The position numbers and the translations under genes are program-made. From the NCBI GenBank assembly GCA_963730365.1, contig CAVSRM010000017.1:1-64000 (forward strand): a stretch of DNA of 64,000 nt. Direction: 5' to 3'. Positions 1 through 8,153 of the stretch are shown here, one piece after another. A model generated the notes under the pieces. The model searched no databases. It saw only the letters and a list, made by a program, of their open reading frames with translations, and was not told the origin of the DNA. The stretch is from Fodinibacter sp963730365 (lineage in GTDB: Bacteria; Actinomycetota; Actinomycetes; Actinomycetales; Dermatophilaceae). Within the stretch, counting starts at the first letter, position 1. Each line of letters begins with the position of its first letter.

Positions 1-570
1 CAGCCAGTCTGCGATCACCACCTTGGTCAGTGGTGTTCTTGCCCAAGGTGGCATCCACGTACGCGCGGTCGGCCATCCAGTCCTCATAACTCTGGACGAA
101 GTAGACCCCGGTCGCGCTCTGGCGCAGGCAGGCCATCGCAGCCACGGGTGCGGTGTGCACTGCGGTCGCCACGACGACGTCAGCCCGTGGCACCCCGCGT
201 ACACCTAGGTAGGCAGTGTTGAGAACCTTGACCCGGGCTGCTCAAGGTGGAACCACGTTGGGCGAGCATGGCGCTCGCGCACGTGGTAATCCACCCGGTT
301 TCGTAGCTGCATCGCCTCCCCCCAGGCCCGAAGAACCTTGGCACGGGCGGATCGTTTCCGTGTCGCACCGTGCCGGAGGTGCAGCGCATGCACGATCGTG
401 ACGTCGTGCAGGCGGGAGGCGAGGTGGTTCGCGTACGAGTAGACGACTTTGTACCCACCCGACGCGTTGTGACTCAGGCCCGGCAGGAGGATGACGAAGC
501 GCAGCCGGGGCGACCCGGCATCCGTACCTGAGGCGGGCACCCTTGCGGCATCACGAGCCCGGTCACCCAT
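1..570 (-). pseudogene. Glycosyltransferase N-terminal part, frameshifted, cut by window edge
   Basis: The first about 110 residues from the ATG at 570 read LRFVILLPGLSHNASGGYK and continue through a typical Rossmann-like start of a GT4-type glycosyltransferase. The frame then closes at a stop near 205. Another frame continues the same protein from about 235 to the window edge, with a DVVVATAVHTAPVA stretch followed by VYFVQSYEDW, both usual for GT4 donor-sugar enzymes. One frameshift at about 230-240 therefore splits the gene. Its ATG overlaps the stop of the upstream gene (ATGGGTGA), so the two were translationally coupled. The acceptor and sugar cannot be told. A functional programmed shift is unlikely because the neighbours are also broken. 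Confidence 0.7.
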
Positions 571-1420
571 CCCAACCTCCGGGGATGTCCTTGATGATCT
601 CCCAGCGGGGGTCGAGCTGGCAGGCCCGGCCGCCGTCCACGTGCCGAGCGTGAAAGGCCGGCACGACGACGTGTGACTGCAGGCCGTGGAGTGCGTTGCT
701 CACGTAGCCGGCCCAGTACGAGAACGTCGAGTTCGTCGTGATGATCCGCGACGACGTGCTCACCGAGCGAAAGTTGCTGGCCGGGGAAGCGGACTGCGGC
801 GCGTACTCGACTCGGCCCCACTGCGGGAGAGCAGCCCGCCGAGCCTGGCGCGACACCACTCGATGCCGTCGGAGACGACCAGCACGTGGTCGACCGGTCC
901 CGCCATCTCCACGGCCCGGGCCAGGGCCACGTCGAGGTAGGCCTCGATGTCGAACGAGTAGCGCCCGCGGAACACCGGGTCGGAGTAGTAGTCCCCCCGA
1001 CGGACGTTGACCGTCACCGACCGGGGGCGAGGCTCCGGCGGAGCAGGTGAGCTCGGAGGGGAGCAAGTGTCGCCGGATGAAGTCATGCAACTGCTGGCGA
1101 GTAAACTCCTCGCCGAAACGCTGACCCCACGACGGATCCCGCCGGTCCCAGGCCCTGACGTCCTCGCGGCGCACCAGCAGGTGGTCACGCACAGTCGGCA
1201 GCAGCTCGAGCCACGGGTCCATGGTCGGCACGTGGAGCACCCGGTGGTCGTGGCCTTCCTGCTGGCGCAGGTCGGCCCGCAGCCACAGGTACAGGAAGTT
1301 GCCGAAGCCGAGACCGTCCGGCGTCATCCTCACCATCCGGTGCCCCCGCTGAACGATCCGCTCGCTCTTGATGCGGGCCCGCCGCCCCACGGTCCCCAAC
1401 GTCTGGCGCGGATTGAGCAT
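563..1420 (-). pseudogene. GT11-type (alpha-1,2-fucosyltransferase-like) glycosyltransferase with two frameshifts
   Basis: Joining three pieces gives a protein of about 285 residues. It starts at ATG 1420 with GFGNFLYLWLRADLRQQ, the usual N-terminal G-nucleotide-sugar region. The middle is in another frame and holds SVTVNVRRGDY, the HVRRGDY-type signature of GT11 enzymes. The original frame returns for TTNSTFSYWAGYVSN, the C-terminal GT11 motif. The shifts lie at about 1,020-1,050 and about 825 and cancel each other, so the ends are in one frame. Family knowledge suggests transfer of a fucose-like sugar to a surface glycan. As read, no active enzyme can be made. The gene follows the decayed pglD copy and probably belonged to the same leftward operon. 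Confidence 0.72.
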
Positions 1421-1482
1421 GGGGACAGGGTAGCGACCAGGCGCTCGGAACCCCGCCCCGGCCGAACGGGTGCCGCGTCGAG

Positions 1483-1770
1483 TCACGACCAGCGCGCCGG
1501 GATGCCCTTGGCCGTGACGCCTTCGGGTACGCTCCTTCCGACTCCGAGCACGTACTTCACGGAAGCACGCGCGCCTGCCACTCCTCGGCCGCCCGCGAAG
1601 GCGACCCCGCGTGCCGCCAGGCGTTCGACGTTGGGCTCTGATGAGCCGTCGTCGACGACACCCAGCCCCTCGAGGGCCGAGCCGGCCGCCATTATCGCCT
1701 CGAGGACGTCGAGGCACTCCCGTCCGAAACCCTACGCTCCGACGACAACGACCTGCTGGCGCGCCGTCAT
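1483..1770 (-). pseudogene. Decayed pglD copy: N-terminus fused to C-terminal tail
   Basis: This is a relic of a PglD-like acetyltransferase, homologous to the intact-looking copy ending at 7518. From ATG 1770 it reads QQVVVVGA, then a TAG stop at codon 13 (1732-1734), then GFGRECLDVLEA and the GVVDDG region. After about 70 residues the left-handed beta-helix part is missing, and the frame ends with VPEGVTAKGIPARWS, the usual C-terminal tail of this family. The relic therefore carries a nonsense mutation and an internal deletion of roughly 120 residues. Its tail is the part that the other copy lacks. Confidence 0.75.
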
Positions 1771-2195
1771 GGCGCGGCGTCGATCGCCGTGGTCGCGGAG
1801 CCGAGGAAGGGGCTCATCGTTGCCTCACCCTCGCCGCTGATGCCCTGCCGGACGAGGACGGAACGCACCGTTCGCGCCAGGATCGACACATCGAGGCGCA
1901 GACTGCGCCGGTCGACGTAATCCACGTCGAGGGCCGACTAGTCCTCCCACGACAGACCGTTGCGCCCCGACACCTGGGCGAGTCCGGTCACTCCGGGACG
2001 CACCTCGTGTCGCCCGCGTGCTCCGGGCTGTAGCGAGGCAGGTACTCCATGAGCAGGGGCCGTGGCCCGACGAGGCTCATCTCCCCCTTGAGCACGTTCC
2101 ACAGGGTGGGCAGCTCGTCCAGGCTCGTCGAGCGCAGGAACCGGCCCACGGCCGCGAGCCGGTCGTCATCGCTCACGTGCGTCGCATCCGGGTGC
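1767..2195 (-). pseudogene. Decayed pglC copy, cut by IS256-type element
   Basis: The stretch matches the C-terminal two thirds of the sugar transferase at 7515-8153; long runs between about 2,000 and 2,195 are nearly identical. It keeps the DELPTLWNVLKGEMSLVG core. A one-base insertion near 2,005 shifts the frame after RYSPEHA, and a TAG replaces a lysine codon in the later WEDK part (about 1,937). The match with the other copy stops abruptly at 2,195, where the IS256-type left end starts. The upstream part of the gene was therefore lost or displaced when the element inserted. Confidence 0.75.
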
Positions 2196-2263
2196 GGGCC
2201 TGTCCCCTGAACGGTGTTCTGGCCCAACGAGCCGGCGGAGTCGGCGAGGAAGGCTGGTCACCG

Positions 2264-3074
2264 ATGACCGAGTCACTGAAGGGCATGACTTCGATGCCCA
2301 AGGACGCGAAGAAGACCGCGAAGCTTGGCGAGACGGAGCGGGCCGCGGTGCGCGAGCTGGTCAAGGCCGCCCGTGCTCGGGGTGAGGATCTGACAGGCCC
2401 GGAAGGGCTGTTGAAGATGATCACCGCCACCGTCCTCCAAGCCGCTTTGGAGGAGGAGATGACCGAGCACCTGGGCCACGAGAAACACCACGGCCCCGAG
2501 GGTGGGGCGGGCAACGCCAGGAACGGGACCCGGCCCAAGACGGTCCTGACCGATGCTGCCGGAGAGGTGGGCATCGAGGTGCCGCGGGACCGGGCGGGCG
2601 CGTTTTCCCCGGTCATCGTCAAGAAGCGGCAGCGGCGCCTGAACGACGTCGACGCCATCGCGATCTCCCTGTTCGCCAAGGGGTTGACCACCGGTGAGAT
2701 CAGCGCCCACTTCGCTGAGGAGTACGGGGCCTCGATCGGCGAGGACACTATCTCGCGGATCACCGACACGGTCGTGGAGGAGATGCAGGCGTGGGCGTCG
2801 CGACCGTTGCAGGGCGTGTGCGCGGCGATCTTCATCGACGCGATCTACGTCAGGTCCGCGACGGGCAGGTCGGCAACCAGCCGTTCTACGCCGCGATCGG
2901 GGTCGACCTCGCCGGGCGCCATGACGTGCTCGGGTTATGGGGGGCAAGGGCGGCGGTGAGAGCGCGAAGTTCTGGATGACGGTCCTCGCGGACCTGAAGA
3001 ATTGCGGCGTGACGGACGTGTTCTTCGTCGTGCGACGGGTTGAAGGGCCTACCCGACGCGGTGAACACCGTCTT
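2264..3074 (+). pseudogene. IS256-family transposase, N-terminal part
   Basis: This is the N-terminal two thirds of a mutator-type (IS256) DDE transposase. The ATG at 2264 gives MTESLKGMTSMPKDAKK; a second ATG at 2285 is possible. The segment from about residue 50 (LLKMITATVLQAALEEEMTE) to GLTTGEISAHFAEEYG is standard for the family. The first catalytic Asp is in IFIDAIYVR, followed by frameshifts near 2,865 and 2,945; AKFWMTVLADLKNCGVTDVF then recovers the family sequence in another frame. Reading ends exactly at the IS3 terminal repeat. It is non-functional as found. Confidence 0.85.
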
Positions 3075-3089
3075 TGAACCGCCCCGGGT

Positions 3090-4075
3090 TCAGTGGAGAG
3101 TCAGGCGTTCTTCCTCGGCGGTTGTCGGGGAAGGGTTGTGGGCAGCGTAGTAGGCGGTCTCGTACTCGGTGGGTGGGGTGTCTTGGCACCAGGAGTGCGG
3201 GCGTCGCTGGTTGTACCAGTCGACCCATTTGAGGGTCTCGATTTCGACGTGCTCCAGGCTCCGCCAGGGGCCAAGTCGGCGGATGACCTCGGTCTTGAAG
3301 AGCCGGTTGAGGGCTTCGGCGGCGGCGTTGTCGTAGGAGTCGCCCTTGGACCCGACGGAGGCGACGATGCCGAGCTCTTCGAGGCGTTCGGTGTACCGGA
3401 TGGCGAGGTATTGCACGCCTCGGTCGCTGTGATGGACCAGCCCGGTGAGGTCGTGGCCCTCGCGTTGGCGGGTCCAGATGCCCTTGCTCGAGGGCGTCCA
3501 GGGCGAGGTCGGTGCGCAGTGAGGCGGACGCGCCAGCCGACGATCCGCCGGGAGAACAGGTCCAGGACGAACGCGACGTAGACGAACCCGGCCCAGGTCG
3601 GGACGTAGGTGATGTCGGCGACCCAGCGGGTGTCCGGCGCGCCGCGGAGAAGTCCCGGTTCAACGCGTCCTCGGGGCGGTGGTCCACGCCCGGGATCGTG
3701 GTGACCGGCTTCTTGTGGTCGCCGGCGACCGCACCCCTGATGCCCAGGGCCTTCATCCTGCGGGCCACGGCGCACCGCGCCACCGGCGGGTACCGCGCGC
3801 CGGTGGGTTGCCCGCTCGTCCAGGACCTGTTCCGGCCGGTTGAGCGCCTTCCACATCTTGCGCACCCCGTACACCCGGTAGTTCTCCTCGAACAGCGCCG
3901 TGATCCGCGCGTCCAGGGCCGCATCGGCCAGCGTCCGCCGGCTCGGCGGTCGAGACTTGGCGGCGTAGTAGGTGCTCGGGGCGATCGGGGCATCGGCCTC
4001 GGTGAGGACGGTGCAGATCGGCTCGACCCCGAACTGTTCCTTGTGCTGGTCGACGTAGGCGATCAGCGATGCGAG
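3090..4075 (-). pseudogene. IS3 OrfB transposase (rve integrase fold), several frameshifts
   Basis: All parts of an OrfB transposase can be found, but in three frames. They run from a start near 4,075 (an IAYVDQHKEQFG-type sequence on this strand), through YGVRKMWKALNRPEQVLDE (about 3,870), RWVADITYVPTWAG with the first catalytic Asp (about 3,610) and a second Asp region near 3,440, to KGDSYDNAAAEALNRLFKTE with the catalytic Glu (about 3,340). The end is YYAAHNPSPTTAEEERLTLH at about 3,093. At least three frameshifts separate these blocks, so no active enzyme is expected, although the element's ends are intact and could be mobilised in trans. Confidence 0.78.
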
Positions 4076-4396
4076 GGGCGGTCGAGCTCCGCCGCGAAGA
4101 AAGCCGACGCGCTCTTGAGGATCGCGTTCGCCCGTCGTAGTTCCCGGTTCTCCCGCTCCAACTCCACGATCCGAGCGACCGGGTCATCGGTGACAACCGG
4201 CGCCCGTGGAGACCGCCCGCCGGCGACACCACTGCGGAACCAGTTCCGCAACGTCGCCCCCAGGGATCCCCAGCTGGTCACCGACCTGGGTACAGGCACG
4301 CTTGTGCGCCAATCCCGGGCTCTCCTTCAATGTCTCCTCAACCATGCGCACGGCGCGCTCACGCAGCTCATCGCTGTACTTCCTCGGTGCGGGCAT
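4063..4396 (-). pseudogene. IS3 OrfA, HTH protein, frameshifted
   Basis: Starting at ATG 4396 the protein reads MPAPRKYSDELRERAVRMV, the usual helix-turn-helix start of IS3-group OrfA. The frame shifts near 4,255 within the LGIPGATLRNW motif. The second frame carries the leucine-zipper-like RIVELERENRELRRANAILK and ends ASAFFAAELDRPSHR. OrfA normally binds the element ends and is fused to OrfB by a programmed -1 shift. The shift seen here lies too far upstream for that and looks like damage. Confidence 0.75.
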
Positions 4397-4450
4397 GACT
4401 CCAGCCTCCCTGAAGAGGTCAGGACCCTCCACCAAACCCGGGGCGGTTCA

Positions 4451-5177
4451 CCTTGCCTCTGAGCGGGGCGTCGCTCCAACGCCGCCTTGTCCCGCTCCCG
4501 GTCCGCCCGTGTCCGTCGTCCAGCCTGGGCGGCGACCTCAGCGGCCGGCTCACGGATCCGTCGAGCCCGGCCGGTGCAACCAGCAAGGAACCCAGGAACC
4601 CGATCTGCAGGCCCCTCGCCCCCTCGAGCCGATGCTGCATCCTCGACCGCATCAGTGTGCTCGGCGTCTTGGATCATCTCCTCGACCTGACGCTCCAACC
4701 ACTCCTGGCCGCGGTTGGCGTCCAACGACGCGTTCGCGGCGATCTTGGTGCCGTCGATGGCGACCGTGCCGAACCGGGCCAGCCCGGCGTGGGCGGTGAC
4801 CAGCAACACCTGGGTGAACAACGCGGCGAACGCGTCCTGGCAGTCCGCGCGGAACCGGGCGATCGAGCTGTGGTCGGGGATGTCCTGGGCGCACAGCACC
4901 CGGAACGCCATATCCGTGGCGCACAGCCGCTCGACCTGACGTGAGGACCGCACCCCGCGGCAGTAGGCGTACACCAGCAGCCCCAGCAGCATCCTCGGGT
5001 CGTACCCGGGGGCACCTACCCCGCCAAGGCGGGGGCACCGCTCGAACGCGCTGGTATCGACAGCATCCAACGTGTCGAGCAGGAACCACACCAAGTGTCC
5101 TCGGGGAGCCATTCGCGCATGTCCGGAGGAAGAAGAAACCCCTGATCACGCAGCACCGGACGGTAAGAGTTGGCCAC
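4451..5177 (-). pseudogene. IS1182-type transposase, truncated and frameshifted
   Basis: The reading begins at GTG 5177 (VANSYRPVLRDQGFLLPPDM) and shifts frame near 5,105, after WLPEDT. It continues as HLVWFLLDTLDAVDTSAFER, then YDPRMLLGLLVYAYCRGVRS and IPDHSSIARFR, all standard N-terminal blocks of this family. The first catalytic Asp is in LARFGTVAIDGTKIAANAS. After about residue 230 the coding sequence is lost at the IS3 boundary, so the remaining catalytic residues are absent. Confidence 0.75.
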
Positions 5178-5240
5178 GCACCATCCTCCCAAACCCGCCA
5201 CCAGGAGCCCCGCCACGACACCCCATTTCGCAACAGGCTC
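4451..5240 (-). mobile_element. IS1182-type insertion sequence, 5' part only
   Basis: The right-hand end (5,240 downwards) begins GAGCCTGTTGCGAAATGGGG, a terminus typical of IS1182/IS5-like elements, just before a leftward transposase start. The left half of the element is missing: at 4,450/4,451 the sequence passes directly into the IS3 terminal repeat, and no second GAGCCTG end is seen. It probably entered the IS256-type element first and then lost its 3' half in a deletion next to the IS3 copy. Confidence 0.7.
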
Positions 5241-5242
5241 TA

Positions 5243-5496
5243 GGACGTCGAAATCAGGCGGGTGTTGTTCTCCACCAACGCGATCGAGTCCCGCAGCTCG
5301 AGGTACCGCCGCGCCGTGGGCGCGAGGGGGCACTTTCCCCACCGAGCAGGCAGCGCTGAAGTGCCTTTACCTGGTCACCCGAGGGCTGGACCCCAAGGGC
5401 ACCGGGCAGGCACGATGCACGATGCGGTGGAAGCCCGCCCTGAACGCCTTCGCCGTCACCTTGGCCGACCGTATGCCGGCCGCCGAGAACCTCTAG
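5243..5496 (+). pseudogene. IS256-family transposase, C-terminal part
   Basis: The sequence reads DVEIRRVLFSTNAIES, then YRRAVGARGHFPTEQAALKC with a small frameshift near 5,300-5,340. It ends WKPALNAFAVTLADRMPAAENL before a TAG. The catalytic Glu of the DDE triad is in the NAIES motif. This is the normal C-terminus of the same transposase whose N-terminal part ends at 3,074; both have the same orientation. The missing middle corresponds to about 75 family residues. Confidence 0.82.
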
Positions 5497-5530
5497 CAAG
5501 ATGAACGCCAGAAACACCGATCATCGGACC

Positions 5531-5902
5531 CGAGGTCAGCCCCGGTAAAGTTGGCAGAGCTGGATTGAGAGAGTCGAGGAAATCGCGATAGAGTTGTCTG
5601 CTCGGTCCTCCCATTGTGTTCTTGACTCGCCAGAGCAAAGTTCGGACTTTAACCGAACCGAAGTCAAGGGTGAAGCCACCTTCGTGACGCGATGACGATG
5701 GCTCCGACCCCCAGGCCCCCTCAGGATCAGTGTTGGAGGACCTTCGTTCGCACTGATCGGATGAAGGGATGGATCGCGCTATGGTGGGAATTGTGCCCTT
5801 GGCCAGACGTCCGCCGCAGGGTGGCGAACACGTGTTGGGTTGCAGCCTCTGGATGTGAGTGCAACCAATCGGTGCGGTTCCACAACGACAGGAGGAGTCG
5901 AC
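5531..5902. other. Non-coding stretch between IS remnant and GT2 gene
   Basis: No reading frame here can be tied to a known family. The base composition is visibly lower in GC than the rest of the window and resembles the following GT2 gene, so both may have arrived together. A leftward frame at 5,560-5,690 (VRTLLWRVKNTMGGPSRQL) could be the tail of an unknown gene, but the support is weak. The end of the stretch holds the GGAGGAG ribosome site of the next gene (5,891-5,897). Confidence 0.5.
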
Positions 5903-6808
5903 TTGACAGGCCGAACCGTCGCCGCGGTCGTTGTGACGTTCAACCGTTCTGGCGTCCTTGAAGACACGGTGAACGCGGTGCTTGGCCAGTCGATCCCCCC
6001 AGACGAAACATTCGTAGTTGATAACGCCAGTACCGACGACACCCAAGAGCACTTCGAAACTAGGCGGGACGTAACCTACGTCCGGGCGGCCGACAACGGC
6101 GGGTATGCGGCCGGCTTGGCTCTCGGGATCTCGGCGGCCCGAGATGCTGGACATGGCGCCTTCTGGCTCCTCGATGACGACAGCATACCGATGCCAACCG
6201 CCCTCGAGGAACTGCTCGACGTAGTCGCTCGAGCTGGAACGACTTTGGGGCTCGTCGGACTAAGCGGGGGTCAACTCCGCTACGGGTTCATCAAACATCT
6301 GAGCACGGCCGATACTCGCATCAGGTGTTTTGAGTTAGTCTCTGGGGCTAGGGAGGTCGAATTCTCACTCATTGACGGCGCTCTGTTGCTCGACCCCGCA
6401 GCGTTGATCGCCGGACCTCCTGATCAACGCTGGTTCATGATGTTCGAGGATATCGAATTGTCTTGGCGGATTCGGCGTGCCGGATTCAAGATTGTGGTGC
6501 TTGAGAGGGACCTCATACGGCGCGGCCACCTTGGGTCTTCCGCCGCAGCTTCACCAAACCCCTGGCGTCGGTACTATCTCGCGCGAAACCAAATGAGGTG
6601 GGCGATCGAGGCTGGAGACATTCGACTGTTAGGCGGCACAGGTATCCGATTCCTTCGCATGGCTGCGTCGGACATAGCGCATCGTCGCTGGTCGCCCCTG
6701 ACTGCAATAGTTATAGGCTTCCGTGATGCGATCGCCAACCGTATGGGTCGCACTGTTCTCCCTGGCCATTTCCGCTACCCCTATCGAAAACACGATGCAC
6801 AGCAGTAG
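5903..6808 (+). CDS. GT2-family glycosyltransferase
   Basis: This predicted inverting glycosyltransferase of 301 residues has the GT-A fold. The start TVAAVVVTFNRSGVLEDTVN is the nucleotide-binding strand, VVDNASTDDTQE is the second family block, and FWLLDDDSIPMP holds the metal-binding DxD. MMFEDIELSWRIRRAGFKIV carries the usual catalytic ED pair, and WRRYYLARNQMRW is common in rhamnosyl/galactofuranosyl-type members. I chose the TTG at 5903 because GGAGGAG lies five bases before it and the fold starts directly after; an upstream ATG at 5840 lacks such a site. The gene is on the strand opposite to the glycan operon and has lower GC and rarer codons (ATA, TTA, AGG), which suggests horizontal arrival. 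Donor and acceptor are unknown. Confidence 0.85.
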   Translation: MTGRTVAAVVVTFNRSGVLEDTVNAVLGQSIPPDETFVVDNASTDDTQEHFETRRDVTYVRAADNGGYAAGLALGISAARDAGHGAFWLLDDDSIPMPTALEELLDVVARAGTTLGLVGLSGGQLRYGFIKHLSTADTRIRCFELVSGAREVEFSLIDGALLLDPAALIAGPPDQRWFMMFEDIELSWRIRRAGFKIVVLERDLIRRGHLGSSAAASPNPWRRYYLARNQMRWAIEAGDIRLLGGTGIRFLRMAASDIAHRRWSPLTAIVIGFRDAIANRMGRTVLPGHFRYPYRKHDAQQ

Positions 6809-6891
6809 GGCTCCTCCACAAGCAGGGTGCTCGCCAACGTCGAGGAAGTGTGGCAGGCACGTAAGTCAAGCCCATCGTCCAGGGACCCCCT

Positions 6892-7518
6892 TCACCAGAA
6901 CCCCACCCGGCGCAGGCGCGTCACTAGGGCACCGGCGCCGACGACCGTTCCCTCGCCCACGGTGAGGTTCTGCAGGATCGTCGCGGCGGCGCCGACCAGG
7001 GTACCGGCGCCGATGGTCACCTCGCCGGAGACCACCGCCGCGGGGTTGACCGACACGAAGTCTGCCAGCACGGCATCGTGGCCGATCGTTGCGTTGGGGT
7101 TGACGTGCACGTGCCGGCCAAGCCGCACGTTGGTCGAGATCGCCACTCCGGCACAGACGACCACCCCCTCCCCCAGGTCCGCCTCGGAACCGATGGTCGC
7201 CGTCGGGTGGATCGCCGTGAGAGCGCGCGCCCCGACCTCGTCGAGCCGAGACACGAGCACGCGCCGCACTCCTGGGTCCCCGATACCGAGCACGTAGACG
7301 CCGTCACCGGCACCGCCGTCCATCCAGGCCGAGACCGTGCCGAGGTACGGGGTGCCCCGCGCCGCCAGACGCTCGAGGTTGACCGCCGAGGGGCCGTCGT
7401 CGACGACACCAAGGACCTCGAGGGCCGAGCCGGCCGCCATCATGGCCTCGAGCACGTCGAGGCACTCCCGACCGAACCCGGACGCCCCGACGACGACGAC
7501 CTGCTGGGGTGTGGTCAT
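6892..7518 (-). CDS. pglD: PglD-like UDP-sugar N-acetyltransferase, C-terminal tail lost
   Basis: This left-handed beta-helix acetyltransferase probably acetylates the 4-amino group of a UDP-4-amino-sugar with acetyl-CoA. The N-terminal Rossmann-like domain begins QQVVVVGASGFGRECLD (residues 4-20). The hexapeptide-repeat region follows from about residue 100 (HPTATIGSEADLGEGVVV), with HVNPNATIGHDA containing the family's catalytic-type His. The start ATG 7518 overlaps the pglC stop (ATGA). The protein stops at residue 208 with VTRLRRVGFW instead of the expected VPxGxxxxGxPAR tail, which survives in the decayed copy at 1,486-1,536. Activity may be kept or weakened, because the tail often helps bind acetyl-CoA. 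Confidence 0.82.
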   Translation of the reverse strand: MTTPQQVVVVGASGFGRECLDVLEAMMAAGSALEVLGVVDDGPSAVNLERLAARGTPYLGTVSAWMDGGAGDGVYVLGIGDPGVRRVLVSRLDEVGARALTAIHPTATIGSEADLGEGVVVCAGVAISTNVRLGRHVHVNPNATIGHDAVLADFVSVNPAAVVSGEVTIGAGTLVGAAATILQNLTVGEGTVVGAGALVTRLRRVGFW

Positions 7519-8153
7519 GACGCGCCGTCCAGGGCTGCGCCTGGGGCGCCGAGGAAGGGTGTCATCGTCGCCTCCCCCTCGCCGGTGATGCCGCGGCGTC
7601 CGAGCACGGACCCGACGGTGCGGCGGAGGATCGCCATGTCGAGGCGGAGGCACCGGCGGTCCACGTACTCCACGTCGAGGGCGAACTTGTCCTCCCACGC
7701 GACCCCGTTGCGCCCCGACACCTGGGCGAGTCCGGTCACTCCAGGACGCACCTCGTGTCGCCGCGCCTGCTCCGGGCTGTAGCGAGGCAGGTACTCCATG
7801 AGCAGGGGCCGTGGCCCGACGAGGCTCATCTCCCCCTTGAGCACGTTCCACAGGGTGGGCAGCTCGTCCAGGCTCGTCGAGCGCAGGAACCGGCCCACGG
7901 CCGTGAGCCGGTCGGCATCGCTCACGTGCGTCGCGTCCGGGTGCCGCATCGTGCGGAACTTCACGAGCTCGAACGGCTCGCCGTGCAGGCCCGGCCTGAG
8001 CTGTCGGAAGAGCACCGGGCGGCCGTGGGCGACGAGCACGACGCCGGCCGTCACGGCCTGGACCGGGGCCGACACGACGAGGCCGACGGCGCTCACCGCG
8101 ACGTCGATGCCGCGCTTCACCGCGTCGTAGGGCCGCCGCTCAGGCCGTGTCAC
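7515..8153 (-). CDS. pglC: PglC-like phosphoglycosyltransferase (bacterial sugar transferase)
   Basis: This is a monotopic phosphoglycosyltransferase of 212 residues, the minimal length of the family. It should move a phospho-sugar from a UDP-sugar onto undecaprenyl phosphate at the inner membrane face. Visible features are the membrane-entering hydrophobic segment near residues 12-40 after YDAVKRGIDV, the KFRTMR motif, and the catalytic Asp-Glu pair in STSLDELPTLWNVLKGEMS. The SLVGPRPLL and RPGVTGLAQVSGRN motifs follow. It lies between the aminotransferase and the acetyltransferase with 4-base overlaps on each side. Its 3' part was duplicated; the decayed copy is at 1,767-2,195. Confidence 0.9.
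   Translation of the reverse strand: MTRPERRPYDAVKRGIDVAVSAVGLVVSAPVQAVTAGVVLVAHGRPVLFRQLRPGLHGEPFELVKFRTMRHPDATHVSDADRLTAVGRFLRSTSLDELPTLWNVLKGEMSLVGPRPLLMEYLPRYSPEQARRHEVRPGVTGLAQVSGRNGVAWEDKFALDVEYVDRRCLRLDMAILRRTVGSVLGRRGITGEGEATMTPFLGAPGAALDGAS

Larger units (their letters stand above)
3075..4450 (-). mobile_element. IS3-family element with intact terminal inverted repeats
   Basis: Both ends carry the same inverted repeat: TGAACCGCCCCGGGTT at 3,075-3,090 and its reverse complement ending at 4,450, followed by a similar GTGGAG(A/G)GTC on each side. The element is 1,376 bp and encodes OrfA and OrfB leftwards. The adjoining triplets (CTT left, CCT right) are not a target duplication, which suggests that one side was lost by an adjacent deletion. 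It lies inside the IS256-type element, between that element's N-terminal part and an IS1182-type fragment. Confidence 0.85.
2196..5530 (+). mobile_element. IS256-family element, broken by two further insertion sequences
   Basis: The left end is set at 2,196, where homology to pglC stops. The right end is near 5,530. Inner parts of the terminal repeats can be matched: CGGTGTTCTGGC at about 2,212-2,223 and its near reverse complement at about 5,510-5,523. The transposase N-terminal part (2,264-3,074) and C-terminal part (5,243-5,496) lie on either side of an IS3-type element and an IS1182-type fragment. About 75 residues of the transposase middle are absent, so the element cannot move by itself. 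The exact right terminus is uncertain. Confidence 0.75.

Noticed and set aside
1..5500. Poor base calling as the cause of all frameshifts
   Set aside because: Frameshifts are confined to IS and glycan relics; long genes elsewhere are open, and some lesions are nonsense changes or clean deletions. A small contribution in the two GT genes cannot be excluded.
5456..6154. Leftward frame of about 230 residues across the IS remnant and GT2 start
   Set aside because: It overlaps the GT2 gene, has no start signal, and only one short stretch looks protein-like; treated as chance.
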